Source of the DNA: Toxonevra muliebris
Taxonomy: Eukaryota; Arthropoda; Insecta; Diptera; Pallopteridae
Assembly: GCA_963691655.1 (NCBI GenBank)
Contig: OY829329.1
Span: 12,414,708 to 12,478,707 of the forward strand
DNA: 64,000 nucleotides
Direction: 5' to 3'
The position numbers and the translations under genes are program-made. Below, one piece after another: positions 1-60,179 of this stretch; positions within the stretch are counted from its first letter, which is position 1; the number at the start of each line of letters is the position of its first letter. Below the pieces are notes generated by a model. It worked only from the letters and a program-made list of their open reading frames with translations. It ran no database searches and was not told where the DNA came from.

Positions 1-1156
1 ATAATTTAATAGTATTGCATGAACATAGGAAGAATTAGTTACTGCTTTTCATCTTATTTTTTAACTCTTAATATGTTCAATGTATTTCCTAATAAAGAAA
101 ACTAATTTTAATAATCTACTACTAACTCACTCTTTTTTACCCATTTCAAAAAATGCATCTCTAAAATGTTCCTCTTATTTGTCAAAAATTCAAAATGGCT
201 ACTTTTTGAAAAAACGCATCTACCTCTAAATACTTTTACCATGGTTTACCACTTTTTATCATGTCTAACATGATGAAAATAAAATTATAAAATGGATTGT
301 TTTTTTTTTTTATACTTATTTGAAATGTATTTTTTTTTTTTTAAATAAAATACTTTTTATACTTATTTTAAATTTGAAATGTATGTTTTTTTTTTTAAAT
401 ACTACAACGGGAAACGGGAAAAAACGTTCTTGCCAAAAATGTTCTTTTTATCAGATCGTCGTCGAACAAAGAGTTAAAAAAAGTTTAATATTCAACCTAG
501 GTCCATCATCTACGTCGAATCGAAGACGCTTTTTTTAACTCGATGCCTATTGCTCCCTATGCAAAAAATTTCTTGATTTATTATTGTATTTTATTAAACA
601 CTTTATTATCTATTCAACAATCAGTGCTTTTTATTCGGTACTTAAAAATAAAATTAATGAATTCATTTTTTTTTTTCTGTTAACTTTACAAAAAAATTTG
701 CGCCATTGATTCGACGAAAATGTGCCGGCTAGAGTTAAATAGAAATGAATTCCATACATTACCTCTTCCCTTACTCAGTAATTTGCAAAGTTAAATATTA
801 TTTCCTATGGCATTGTAATGAAAAATTTCATCGATGTCGTAATGCGCAGTCAGTGGAATTGCTCTGCTTGCTTCTTCCATCTCCTCTTTATAACATTGTC
901 CTCTAAAAAGTTCACTTTTATGGTATAATTTTATTCCTTTTGCATACAGAAACAGTAATATTTACTATACAATAGTTGTATAAAGTTTGGATACGATTGC
1001 TCCATTTATATTTGAGTTATCGCATATCAAGTCAAAAAAAAAAAAAAAAAAAAGATTAGTTGAACCTCTGGCAACACTAAACTGAGACATTAAAATCATT
1101 TTCACTGCAAATCATTTTTTCATTAATTAATGAAGTCGTATTTCTAAGGCCGAAGC
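1..1156. other. AT-rich flank, no gene seen
   Basis: Dense A and T runs (for example T runs near 301-400 and an A19 run near 1034) and short open frames only. I recognise no coding potential, RNA gene or element here. It lies beyond the 3' end of the kinase gene. Confidence 0.6.
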
Positions 1157-1159
1157 TTA

Positions 1160-1278
1160 TGCCTGGTTTTCACTATGTCATATTTGCCATCAAAGAGAGA
1201 AAAAGAGAGAATTTCCCATATGAAATTTGCCAACATGCTGGCAAATTTAATTGAATTTGACATAGTGAAAACAAGGCA
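1160..1278. mobile_element. MITE, 119 bp, 21-bp terminal inverted repeats
   Basis: The left end reads TGCCTGGTTTTCACTATG and the right end is its reverse complement with one mismatch over 21 bp. A TTA trinucleotide flanks both ends (1157-1159 and 1279-1281), consistent with a target duplication. The interior has a purine tract and no coding capacity. The near-perfect ends suggest fairly recent mobility in trans. The superfamily is not assigned. Confidence 0.7.
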
Positions 1279-1975
1279 TTAGGCTGATGTTACACGGTCA
1301 ATGTTTTCTGTTTTTACTCTCTTTTTATTGTTTTGTTTGATGCCCTGTTATACTATCAATTTTTTGCTGAATGTTATTTTTTAATACTTTTATCTGCAAC
1401 TATGTTTTTCCAACAAAAAAGTCTTTAATTGTATTTTGTAGTGGATGAAAATTCAACAATTGGAGTGGAATTGGATGGAAAATAATTAAAATGACAATAT
1501 CAGATAATATTGATTGAAATAACAACAAATTATACAAAACAAAAAATGCATTTATGTATGAAAAACGCAGAAAAATAATCTTTAAAATTTGCGAACTATT
1601 AAAATAAACTCCGCCACTTTGTTACTTGACCATTTAATTACCATTTTTTTTATAAAAATTATTAATTAATATTTTAAACGGCAGTCTCAAAACCAAACAA
1701 AAGCCAAACAGCGCAAAGTGTGGTAAAGGAAAAAAATTTATTTATAAATTAGTAAAAGTCTAGTATTTTTCATAAAATATTAGTATTTTCCAATAAAATG
1801 CAACAGTGCATCTTCAGCAACCCCATTTTATTTGAAGTGATGCAGGTTTTTTCCGACAGTAAAAAAATTTAAAGTGAAATGTGTTCACTCTCTCTTTTGC
1901 TCAGTGTTCATTTTTCAAAACAACAACAATTTCATTGTTTGACAGCAAAACATTGATCGTGTAACATCGCCCTAA
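1279..1975. mobile_element. Non-autonomous inverted-repeat element, about 0.7 kb
   Basis: The left end (TTAGGCTGATGTTACACG, continuing GTCAATGTTTTCTG) is matched in reverse complement at about 1943-1975 (TTAGGGCGATGTTACACG, then ATCAATGTTTTGCTG). Together that is about 30 bp with few mismatches. After the right end the block TAACATCGCCC is repeated once more. No transposase is encoded. The 119-bp MITE abuts its left terminus and seems to have used the terminal TTA as its target. The exact outer boundary is uncertain by a few bases. Confidence 0.6.
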
Positions 1976-2246
1976 CATCGCCCTTAAGCACTGAAAAAAT
2001 AAAATACATATGAATGTACTTTTCTCACCTCATATTCCACAGTACATGAGTATCATTTACTTATATACAAGTACTCTCATTCACTTCTTTCAGTACTGTT
2101 TCCAGATTCCGTACCACATCAATTTACAGTTTGCTGATCAGCAATGACTTTTCGGTTCTTCGGTTCTCCTCTGTTTTTCATGCATGCATTATAGAACAGT
2201 TATGTCAAAAGTTGAAGAGAAAACAAAAACCGTTGACAAGTGGAAT

Positions 2247-2505
2247 TTCGCTCTTTGTATTTCTCCCTGGCAACTAACAGTTGAGTTGAGTATTTTTTTC
2301 CGCTCTTTGCATTTCTCTCTGGCAATTAACAGTAGACAGTAAACAACTGTGGTGAGTATTTTTTTTCTGTCTCTTTGCATTTCTCTCCGGTAGTTAACGG
2401 TTGACAGCAAATAACTGTGGTGTGTATTTTTCTCTCTCTCTCTTTCTCTTTGCATTTCTCTCCGGCAACTTATAGTTGAGAGCAAACAACTATGCTGAAT
2501 ATTTT
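2247..2505. repeat. Short tandem array, four units
   Basis: Units begin CTCTTTGCATTTCTCTC at about 2251, 2303, 2371 and 2446 and continue with AACAGTTGACAGYAAACAACT-like sequence, so spacing varies from 52 to 75 bp. Looser relatives are visible at about 3830-3960 and 4240-4310. A 98-residue open frame on the minus strand here is a by-product of the repeat. Confidence 0.65.
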
Positions 2506-2510
2506 GTTTT

Positions 2511-4925
2511 TTTTTTCAATTGTGTAGAAATGATATCGGTAAATATACAGTGGATTCACTTACACTTCAAGTAAAACAGGAATTCAGAGTTCTGTTAATA
2601 CCGTCTACAGTACATTCCACATTATAGATCTACTTTATTAAATCTTGTATAGAAATTACTGAAATAAAAATCATAATGCCAAATTAGGAACTCGAAACCA
2701 ATTGAAATAATTTGTTTTTTTTTTTTTTTTAATTTTTGTAAATTTTATTTTTAATGAATAATTATTATATGCATATATTAATGTATTTATGTATATTTAT
2801 ATATATATATTTTTTTTACAATTTCAATCGAAAAAAAAATTATTATTTTAAAATTATTTAAATTAAATAGTATTACATAAATTCGAACACAATTTGACAA
2901 TTTGTTTTTGTTGTTTTTGTTTGTGATTGTGATGATTGTTTGGGGTTTTAAATGAATACAACAACACTCTAAGAAATTTGTATATATAAAAAATACTATA
3001 TATTGAACAGTTTTGTGAGTGATATTAATTACGATTTATAAACACATATTTTCTTAGAGTGTATGCAGTTACACTTTCAAAAAAAAATAAAATAAAAAAA
3101 AAAATGAGAAATATGTTGCCATAATTAATGCACAAGTATTTCTTACTTAGTAAAAAGTAAAAGTCATGTATAGAGAATATTTTTTTTTTTGTAAAATGAT
3201 AATAATAATAATAATAATAATAAACTCACTTAAGACATCTACTAAAAATAATAAAAATTAATAACTAAATACAAAAAAAAAAAATTCTTTAAAAATTAAA
3301 ATAATGACAGTTCTTAGTTTTTTTTCATTTATTTTTCTCGTTTTTTATTTATTTTTTTTTGCTAATTTTTTGTTCTTTGTTTATTTGATTCATAGTTAAG
3401 TAGAAGAGTTGGGATTATGTTCTGTTTTGTCTTATTATTTATTAATGATTTCTTCCATTTTTCTTTGAGTGTGTAACATTATATTATGTTTAAATTTAAT
3501 ACAGGTTCTAGTTCACATTATTGCGTACAATGTACGCTATAAATATACATATAATAGTTTTTTTGTTTTTTTTTTTTTAAGTTTTATTTTGATATTGGCA
3601 AATATTAAAATTACAATTATTTTTATAGTACTGGTCTATGTCTATAAGTGTCTATAAATTATGACATGATATTTAAATTTTAAACTTCACAAACACACAA
3701 TTTCATCACAAAAACGTAAAAAACATAAAGTTAATAATAAATGATGATAAAAATAAAATCAAAAACTTACCACACACAAAACAAAATGAGCTTAAGTTGA
3801 AGAAAATAGAGAGAGCGTAGATAAGAGATACTACTCTCTCTCTCTCTCTTTCTATACATTTCTTTCTCTGAGAACTGCCAGTTCAGCGCAATTAGCTATG
3901 TTGACAGCAATCAGGTGTGCGAAATTTTCTTGAATTTAAAGTGGCAAATTTATTGCATAACGATTAATGAAAATCAAATGGAATTGAAAGCAAACCTTAA
4001 GCAAATTCTGTTAGAAAAAGTTAATTTAGAAATCGGTTGAATTGTAATGTCAAAAACAATAACGGGAATGATTCAGCTGTGAATAGCTGGCGATCTTTCT
4101 AGTTTTTTTTTTGAACACTACTTCCCTCAATCTCTGAATTGACTTCACCATGACTGAATTCACCATGTTTGCTCACTGCACTAAGAGCAGTCAACTATTT
4201 TACTGTTGAACTATTGAAGAGAGCAAAAACAGCGTAGGCAAAAGGCATCTCTCTCTTTGTGCATTTCTCTCATTTGTGTTGAATTTTGTTCAATTTAAAA
4301 TGGCATTAACACTACAACGCCTGATGAAAATCAATTGTAGATATACAAGTATATCAAATTACATAAATGAATAATTTCTCACCACATTTTCTACTATGTC
4401 AACAGCTTCACTTTTCTCTATGGTAGATTATTATTATTTTGTTTTTTTTTTTTGTTTGTTTTTAATTTTATATATAGGTATGCATATATAAGTATTACGT
4501 TTTTGCCTAATTTTCGTGCGCTGTATACCTTCAATTTTGATATTCACCACACACTTTTTGTTTTATTTGTTCATCACTAGCCTAGAAAAAGAAATTACTA
4601 AAAACACTGCACACTACTGCAACTAATTTGCAACTAATACTAAAATTCTAAGTTGTTGTTTTGAAATCACTTACTTATTAAATTACGTCCCTTTTATGCA
4701 AAACTTTCAACTCAAAAAAAAAAAAAAAGAAGAAAACTCATACTCGGTTGCTTTTTCTCTCTAACTGTACGCTACTTTCACCACATTTGCTCACCTCATC
4801 CAAAAAAAACACCCCAGCCCGACCCTGACCCCCGAATAAGTTTACTTCCACTTCTAGCTCCAAAAATCCACCATATTGACTAGTTTACATTTTTTGAGCT
4901 CAAGCTTTGTGGGTCGCGCGCGAAG
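2511..4925. other. 3' UTR and downstream flank
   Basis: No other gene is seen. This holds the kinase 3' UTR (extent unknown), T and A runs, an ATA microsatellite at about 3199-3222 and a CT microsatellite at about 3832-3850. Short open frames here are AT-rich chance frames. Confidence 0.6.
4562..4567 (-). promoter_or_regulatory. Candidate polyadenylation signal AATAAA
   Basis: The plus strand reads TTTATT, so the minus strand reads AATAAA about 360 nt after the kinase stop codon. It is the first canonical signal I picked out downstream. In such AT-rich DNA the hexamer is common by chance, so the true 3' end could be further left. Confidence 0.3.
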
Positions 4926-51205
<46,280 letters not shown>

Positions 51206-53689
51206 TTTGTTTATTTTTTCTTGATGACACTATGTTGTTATTGTATTCTTGAAATACTTTTCAGTTATTTTCTTCTTTTGATTTTTTTTTTTTTTTTTGT
51301 AGAAAATTTATTTCTTTATGAATCTTTCTTAATAGTTACCGGAACGCACGACCATTTGAATTTGTAGTGCTTACTGCAATCTGAAATTAGAAAGATCAAA
51401 TTCAAAGTTAGTTTTAATTTTATATAAATTTGCAAAACTTAAAAAGAAACTTAAATTGAAAGGTGTAAACTCTTCCCCTAGCAGCTTTAGAAGATCAGAG
51501 ACGAACGTGGGTTTGTGATATTTTCTTTCCAAAGAAAAACGTTTTAAATCAAGAGAGACGATCATAATGGTTGGGGCATCAAAAATTAAAGAGTTTATAA
51601 AAAGACCATGATGTGGTAGTCTTAAGTAAGCAATAGAACGAACTAGTCCTTAGGTCTCTCCCCTTGTCAATAACTTCCTGTACTTATGTGTATTCCAGTC
51701 AAAAATTAAACGCATTAAATTTATTTATAAATGAAATCAACATTAGCATACTATAGAGAAAATAAATTTATTTATATTGTAAGTTGAAAGGTACTTATAA
51801 AAACTAAATTCAAAGCTATCAACTATTAAAATTTTACCTGTCAATGTTTGAAACATTTCACAATTTTTCAAGATTTAACCCTTTCTAATAAAGTTACGTA
51901 TAAAACTTTCTATTTACCCTCCACAAGCACAAGCAAATAGTAAAAACCAAAAAAACAAAAAATATGTATATAACAGGAATCGCTACTTAAAACTCATTTA
52001 CCTTTTCTTTTATATAAAAGCCAAAACCACACAACCACAACCTTTTAGTTTCAGCTATAAGTTACAATAATTTGCGTCTACGTCGTCGTCATTTGGTTTT
52101 GACGTCAGCAAACTTTTCATTTTCAAAAAAGGACGAAACGAAGAAGAAAAAACAAAACTGTGAACCCCTACTCTATTACTTTCAACTACTGCTTACACTT
52201 TTTCTCTATCCTTATTTTATACCACCATAAACTGTCAAAAAAGCAACCATACTTAATAAGTAAGCGATTTAAGTAAAATGAGAATCTCCCTTACTGAGCT
52301 GCTAGCAAAACTTAGTACTCACAATGAAAATCAAATTAGTGTATGGTAGGTAGCATTAACCCTTCTACTGCTAATAGAGGGTATTCGTATATACCTATAT
52401 ATAAAAATTGATATTTTTATGTTTATTTTTTCATATACAGCTACGGTCAAAGAAATAGCAGTGACAGGAAAAAAACGTTAATATCACAGAAATAATATAC
52501 TTTTTGTTTAATTTTTGTAAGAAGTATAGTAGTTATGTAGTATGAAAATAGGGACCTCTTTACACGAGTCGTCCACCATTATGCTAATATTAGGGCTACC
52601 AACTCCACAGTTTTACTCCAGAATCTGTTGGGTTTCCATAATAGTTTTCAGGGTAGCACTCAAAATTGAGTTTAATTACAAATTCTACTGGTTTAAATAT
52701 ATTTAAAATTAAAAAAAAAAATTAGAAAAAAAATTTTTTTTTTTAAATTCTAATCAAGGATTTTTTGATAATTTTCAGGTTCATAAACCCGGATGAAATT
52801 AGAAAAAAGTTCAATTCCATTTCCGAATTGTAATTATTTGTAATACAAAATATACAATAATTCCTCCAAGGAATTGATAAAGTACTTGAACACTGAGGAA
52901 TTGCCTGTGTCTTCGGGTAAAGTCGTAAGCTAAATATATATGAAAATGATTGTATAAGTAGGCATGGAACTTTTCATACAATTCTAATACTTTTCAGGAT
53001 ATATCTTCAGAACAATTTACAGTACAATACTGAAATTTCGTGTAAAGAAGTTGGATGACAATACCAAATTTCAGAAAAAAAAGAGAAAGGATTGAAAAAG
53101 AGGCGGGGCATTTCATTTGAATTTAGAGCGATATTTCAGGAATCATATATGGTACAATATTAAGATTTAGTATGAAAATGTTGCTAAAGAAATTCAATGG
53201 ATAAACTATGGATAGGGTGAGGTTATTAGTTTTGACTATTTTTAAAACGATATCTTAAATTATTTGTAGTAGAGAGTAATGAGAGTTCGCACAAGAAATT
53301 TGGTTGCCATTGGAATTCTACAAAGAAAAAGTGAATGGATTAAAGAAAATAGGCGCAACGCCTCCCATACAAAGAAAATATTTGAACGGTATATCTGAGA
53401 AACCATCGTAAGGAAGACAATGACAGTTAGTGCGTGAGGGTGATATATTCGTAGTAGTTAATGTACAGAATGTGGTAGTTTTTGGGCATATGGGCGTGCC
53501 ACTTTTCATATAAAGAAAATATTTGAAACGATGCTATTGGGAAACAATAGTAAGAAAGAAATAGACTCTTTTTTGAGTGTGAATGCGGTATATTGGTAGT
53601 AGTTATTAGGCAGGATGTGGTCCCTTTGGGGGTAAGTGGGCGTGGTGCTTTCTATACAAAAGAAATGCTTCAAACCGCATATCTGTGTT

Positions 53690-53830
53690 CTTGTTCTTCA
53701 GAGATTCACCATTGCCCAGAGTTGGTATCCGTTCGGATATGAAATATTTTACTAGATGACAGTTTTTAACAATAAACCTGGCTGAGGAAGCCAATGCACT
53801 AAGCCACTAAGCTACAGTCACCTCGAAATT
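53690..53830 (-). pseudogene. tRNA-like fragment with A box
   Basis: The minus strand contains TAGCTTAGTGGC (53803-53814), a good match to a Pol III A box, within GAGGTGACTGTAGCTTAGTG; GCCAGGTTTATTG follows where the rest of a tRNA-like fold would be. A usable B box is not visible. Probably a SINE head inside the Tc1-like element. Confidence 0.35.
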
Positions 53831-54220
53831 TAATCTAATTAATGAGTGATATATTGAGTAATGTATTGATTAAAAAAATCAAGCATCAATAACGAATCAA
53901 TGACTAAATTTAATTAGTCTCTCTGACTAGAAATTTTTGTTGCAATTATGACTAAAATGATAATCATGTTTTCATTTATTGTCAATACAAGGTACCTGGA
54001 AAATACTGGGTGAGGAATGGGTAATCGTAATTTTTTTTAATAGGAAATATTTCCTTTAGTGAAATTATGTTCCTATTTATATCAAATGGCTAAGCATTAA
54101 AATCGAGTATTATATAAAAAGATAACTTCTGCACACTCATGTTTCGGCATATAATCGATGATACCTATATCAAACTATTTAATAAGGTCCGGCTTAAGAT
54201 TTTTCATAGCACTGTCAATA

Positions 54221-54360
54221 TGACTAAAACTAATGATTGAATGACTAATGATTGAATGACTAATGATTAAATAACTAATGATTCAATGACTAATAGTTAA
54301 ATGACTAATGATTAAATGATGATTGAATGACTAATGATTGAACGATTAATTCATTTAATG
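54221..54360. repeat. Minisatellite, 15-bp unit
   Basis: About nine copies of ATGACTAATGATTGA with small variants (ATTAAAT, ATTCA, ATAGTTA). It lies inside the Tc1-like element. Confidence 0.85.
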
Positions 54361-56303
54361 GTGATTATCATTACCTATTTAATGATAACTAAATTTATTT
54401 ATGATTCGTTAGTTATGGCTAAAATTTTAATTGCCTAATTACTTCAATGAAAAAATCAGTTGATTACACCCTACTCCGGGCAAAGTATAACCATTTTCGG
54501 CTAAAGGCGTAGCAACTTCCATACAAATTAATGGTTTGTTACAGCATTTGTGAAAAACCATAGCATGATGAAGATTTTTGTGTTAGGGCGGGATGTTGGT
54601 AGTTTCAACTGAGAAGAAAGTGGACACTATTGAACGAGTGGGAGTAGAACTACCCATGTAAACGATATGAATGCAAAAGTACAATAATTTGATTAGGGTC
54701 CGAGGTAAGTTCTTATGTGAGTATATTTTTGTTATAATTTTTCTATTACCTAAAAATTTGCTGGAGGCGGGCAACTAGTATTAAATTGTATACCTAACAT
54801 TTTTCTTTTGTGAGTGCTATTTCTTTGACCACAGCTGTACAAAATACAAATATGACCCTCACCCTCGTCGCGCTTTTATAAAACTACAATAAAAAAATGT
54901 CTCAGAAAAATTTTTGAAGGAAACTTATCAAAACTAATAAAAGAGGTTGGTTGGTTATTGGTTAGACAATAAATAAAAAAAATAAAAATAAATATAAAAA
55001 TAAAAATAAAGAAAAAACTATTCATTCGTGAAATTCTTGAACGCTTGTTGTTGTTGTATTTACTGTTGATATTTAAAAGTAGATAACTCGCATAAGCAGC
55101 AAAAAAAGCATAAACAACAACAGCAACCAAAAAAAGTAAGGTAAGTTATTGGTAATAAAAAAGTCTTGCCTTTTTTATTAAGTAAGTATGTACATGTAAG
55201 TATGTATGTATGTATGCATATGGCAATTTCACTTTATTAACAACTTAAATAGTGAATACTTATGATAATATCTTCTGTATTTCTTTCTTTCTTCTTCTTA
55301 TGAGACATTTCCAATTTCAACCTATAAATGTATGACAAAAAAAAAAAAAAAAAAAAAAAAAAACTATCATACAAACTTGTGGTAACTACGTGACTGCATA
55401 ACTGCAGTTAAAACATCAGTTTGACAGTTGTTATTTTGATTAGTAACGCTTTTACGTATGTACATCAAATAACTATCAACTTTTTAATGCTTACCATAAT
55501 CGAGTATCAAATACTTAAAAACATTTTTGTATTGTACTTTCAGGTAACCAATACATACACACATACAAACTTAAATATGCTATCTGTGGAATTCATAAAA
55601 TTTATGTTGAAAGCATCTGCTTTTTTATATATGTATGTATGCAACAAAAGCTACTAAAAACAGAAATAATATTTGACATTTGACATTTTTTGCACAACTC
55701 AAACTCATCAAATGTCATTAAATTGCAATTTTTTCTGCTGTTTTTGTTGCTTGCATTTTTTCTACTTATTGTGCAATAGAGACTTTTTTGTAGTGAAAAT
55801 AAATTTTTGACACTAAATACTTTTATAAATTTTTTGTTTTGTTTTTTTTTTTTGATATTTATGACTGAGGAAAATTCATTGGATTCGGACATTGTTGTTG
55901 TTGCTGTGTGTTAATATGATAAGCGAAAGTTTTGCTGACCTTTTTTGTGTTTTTAGTAATTTTGGACTTGACAGTTGAGTAATCAAATAATAATAACTGT
56001 TAAAAAAACTGCATTTTTTAAATAAATTAAGGTATAAAAGTGCAAGTATTATTGAAAATTTTTGAAGTGAAATGTCGTAAATAGAAAAATTTATATTGGA
56101 CGTAAAAAAATAGTAATAAGTAATATAATAATAAGTAAGTAGATTTGAAGTTTTGTAAATACCCTTCATATTAAAACTAATTGCTTTTTAATTAGTGACG
56201 GCCATTCTACACCATATTTACAAAATGTATTAATATTAACATTTAAATAGCTTTTGGACTGAAATATTTATATGTGAAAAAAGAGACAGGGAAAATTGAC
56301 GAA

Positions 56304-56501
56304 CTTGATGCAAGCATGTTGAACGAACGTATTTGCATTAACAGTAGGATGCCCGGCTTTTGTTACACCCTTAGTGGTTGTTCACACGTGCGCATGCATG
56401 AAAGTCTATCTGAAAGAGAGAGGTAGAAAAAACAGGTAGTAAGAAGGAGGTAGAAAGCTGCCGGTGTTTTTCTAACTACATGCGTTCATGTTTGCATCAA
56501 G
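56304..56501. mobile_element. MITE candidate, 198 bp
   Basis: Ends CTTGATGCAAGCATG and, inverted, CTTGATGCAAACATG match with one difference, and AACG blocks continue the pairing. The interior holds a palindromic CACACGTGCGCATGCATG and a GA-rich stretch. No target duplication is clear. Confidence 0.5.
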
Positions 56502-57394
56502 TAAGACAAGAATTTTAATTTAGTACACGAGTATGTATACTTTTTTACAAAGTTTGTCACCTCACTTCTTAGAGTGGGCCTCTTACTGCAATACCCTTTA
56601 AAATATAGAAGCATTTTTTTTTTTTGAATTTTTTGAGTACTGAAATGTTACATTGGAGAAATACGAAGTAAAAAATTGTAGCTAGCGAAAATGGATTAAA
56701 AATATTTGAGGGCAAAAACGAAACAACAATAAAAGATGATGCAAATTTTTGATTCGTTGTTGCACTCAAACATTTTTAATGACATATAGACATTGCATTT
56801 TAATAATATTCAAAATTTGATCAGGAGTTCTGGTACCAGTTCAAAATGGGTTAAAAAGTTCATATGTATAAAAATGCCAGCACTGATTTCAATTGAAGAA
56901 CAGTTTTATTTTTTTTTTGTTGAATAAACAAACAAACTTCTGTTCCATAGACATTGTCATGATCATTAGCGGAATCTAGGAAGGTTTTGGGGTTAACCCT
57001 ACACCCGCCCCCCAACTCCCTCAACCTTTTCCCGTTTCGATGAAAATGTCATACTAATCCCGTTTCGATGAAAATGTCATACATTTTGATCGTTGGTCAT
57101 GAGTCAAAAATACGAAAAATACGAAGACGAAAAAATTGGCGATCTATTGCGAGAACACGCCTGGTGATTAAGCAATCTCTGTTGTCAGATAAGAAAAAAT
57201 GCAAGAATTTTCTATTATTTATAAAAAAAAAAAAAAGACAAGACCTACCGTTTAAAATATTTAATTTTTAAGGGAAGTGGCGACCCTCTTTTTCCAAACC
57301 ATCTCCTTTTCCTGTTGTTTGACATTTCTATTTAACGTCCTTCTTCTAAATCTCTGAACTGTGCAGTAAAAATTTCCGGTGATATATAATTGTG

Positions 57395-57720
57395 GTTAAA
57401 TGGGAGGTGTCACGCCCACTAATCCAAGCTAACCCGTATTTTTCTCACAGAATATCATTGATAGATAATATTTCCATACCAAATTTTAGTGCCGTACCAT
57501 ATACGGTCTTTGAGATATTCCGTAATGAAAATTCAAATAATATAGGAGGTGCCACCCTTTTTCGATAACAGCCACATATTTCTGGTAGTACAACATAATC
57601 AACAAATATTCTTGACCCAAATCTCAGTACTCTCGCCTAATGATTCCAGATATATACCCAATAAAAGCAACTAAGTTATATGGAAGGTGCCACGCCCACT
57701 GGTCTAAAACTCTTCAAAAT
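57395..57720. repeat. Degenerate GGAGGTGCCACGCCCACT units
   Basis: GGGAGGTGTCACGCCCACT, AGGAGGTGCCACCC and GGAAGGTGCCACGCCCACT recur about 130 bp apart, each preceded by a TGAGATATTCC-like or AGATATA-like stretch. The same words occur at 53340-53660 inside the Tc1-like element, so this is a scrap of that or a related element. Confidence 0.55.
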
Positions 57721-60179
57721 TTGCTTGTTTGGTTAAAATCAGATTAAGATTATGGAAATGTATTTTTTATATAGGTAATGCTTGAGGTTTTCTGGAACCA
57801 TGCTACACAGATAAAAAAAAAGGGAAAATTAAAGGAAGCAAGCCATAATCTGAGAAAAATTCTAATAAAATTATGACGTTGCCACTTTATTGCAACCTAT
57901 TAGGAGATAGACATCATGAATGCCCAAAAAACAAAGGGTAACTCTCATATTATTTAGGAACTATTAACCCGAGGTAACATGAAGTTAAAATGGGTAAAGG
58001 AGTAAAATAATTAAACGAAAGATATCCAAAGATTTATCTAGCCCTATAGAATGCATGGTTTGTGACAAGTGGATATAAAACTTAATGGCCTGAGTTGTTG
58101 TAATAGCGATGATAATCGCCGTCATTATCGGTGACGAGATCTAATCTACAATCAGGAGAATCGCCAAATTAGAACTAATTTTAAAAATTTTCATACTCTT
58201 CTATAATTAATCATTGCCTACATACACAAATATTAATTTATGTAGAGACATAATTGAGTATCTGGCAATATTTTTCGACCCTTTTAATTTTGTTATTTGG
58301 TTCAATTCACATGCACAAAGAAAAGGTATTTGTGTTTATAATAAAAAAAAGAACTAAATTCAATTATTTTGACAGTTCAAATGTCAGTCAGTTACATGTA
58401 GGTATGTGTTTGATTTGACAAATGAAGGTCTGTTTCACCAGCAAAAGAAATCAAAGTAAATTAAATCAAAATGACAAATGATTAATGACATTGAATCAAT
58501 ACAACAATATTTGTCAAAGCAAACAAAAAAACCAACAATTAAAAACTATTAAATCTATGTTAAAAATCTATAATAATTCGTAGAAAACTTAAAAATTGTA
58601 ATACAAACGTCAGAAATTGTAGTGCAAACAATTGACAAATAACCGCAATGTCACAATCCACGCAAAACAATTATTGACAATAAAATACAAAATGAACTAA
58701 TATCAATAAAAGCAAAAAAATAAAAAAAAAAAATATTAAAAAGAAAAAATTGTAATGCAGTAAATAAAATAAAAATTATACTCAAACACTTTAAAAAGTA
58801 CCTGTTGCATTCAAAAGAGTAGCAATCATCACTAAAGAAATCATCAATAAAAAATAAAAAAAATCAAAATTAAACAATATGGCGTCAAAATTATTTACAC
58901 ATTGACAATTAATTGTGCATTTCAGTTTTTTTTTTTTTTTTTTGGCTGCTACTACATACAATGTGTAGTAGCTTAAGTTTTCTTGAATTTGTCATTGTTT
59001 TGACACCCACTTTTTGACAAGATGAATTGTTTAAGTTGAGGCTAAAAATAAAAAAAAAATAAAAAAAAAAAAATCACTAATCCAAGATGACTGCATTTGT
59101 CGTCATTGTCGTCATCGACGTCGCATGGCATTGAAAGAATTATGCAATTGTTAAATTTTTTTCATTACGCGTGGTCTCAATGACTTCATTGAGAAGAATT
59201 GAGTTAATGTTAATTGTTTAACATTTAAAAGTTTAAATTATGCGCATACAATGACTTTGAAATACTTATTGAATATTTTAAACTACAAAATCAAATATTT
59301 GCATAGATTTTTTAAATTCCAAAAGCGAATTTCACTGCATAACGAAACTTAACTGCAAAAGTTAAACATTTTTTAAAGAAAAATTCTGAGTCCTAAGCTT
59401 ATTGGCATTGTTAAGTATTACCCGGCTCTTGCTAGAACCAGACTTAAATCATTCCATACACTTTTTCTAGACAACATGCTACGAGGCCGAGATCTCCAAA
59501 CTCGAAATTGGAAAGCTCCTCCAATTTCTTAATCTCACGAATTGTCTCTAGACAAAAAAAAGAGCAAACACCTATTAACAAATTAGGTTGTGGTACTAAA
59601 ACGGCGTTCTAGCCTGGAAGAGAAGGATGCCCGAACCACCGAAAATGTTTCCAAGATGGATTTTTTTTAAGTGTATGAGTCAGAACCTCGAGGTTAGAGT
59701 ATTTCCGTATCCATTATTGCTATAAGTTTTTTTAGTTTTTAACTGATTTTGAAGACAGCAACACTGTAATGGGAAAGGGCAAGTTGTTCTTTAATTTTTT
59801 CTACGTTTTTGTATCACTACCAATTAATGGGCGAAGAAAACTGAATCATAACTTTTTTGGACTAAGACCAGCAGATCAAGACCAGCAAGAAAAATGGATT
59901 CCAACTAAAAATGCTCGTCGTAGGTATAGTTCGTGACAGCATAATAGGGTTAAGTACGCTCAGAAAACTGTTGCAAACTTTCTGTTCTGTACTATCAAAA
60001 ATTATATAAAGAAGGAAGATGAAAAATGGTGGGGTCTACTTTTCAGATGTACTAGATGTGAATCGATCACGAACAGTTTAACTTAACAGAATAAGCAACA
60101 TTAAATTTGCTACAACAACAACAATAATATCAAGACCTAGGTAATTAATAATTGATAATTTAGTGCTCTAGTCTGGAGA

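Larger units (their letters stand above)
52438..54837. mobile_element. Tc1-like non-autonomous element, 2.4 kb
   Basis: The left end CAGCTACGGTCAAAGAAATA and the right end, inverted, CAGCTGTGGTCAAAGAAATA match over about 29 bp with four differences. Both are flanked by TA (52436-52437 and 54838-54839), as Tc1/mariner elements require. No transposase frame is present. The interior holds repeated units of about 120-170 bp with GATATCTGAGAAACC and GGGCGTGCCAC words (52975-53660), a tRNA-like A box and a minisatellite. Confidence 0.7.
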
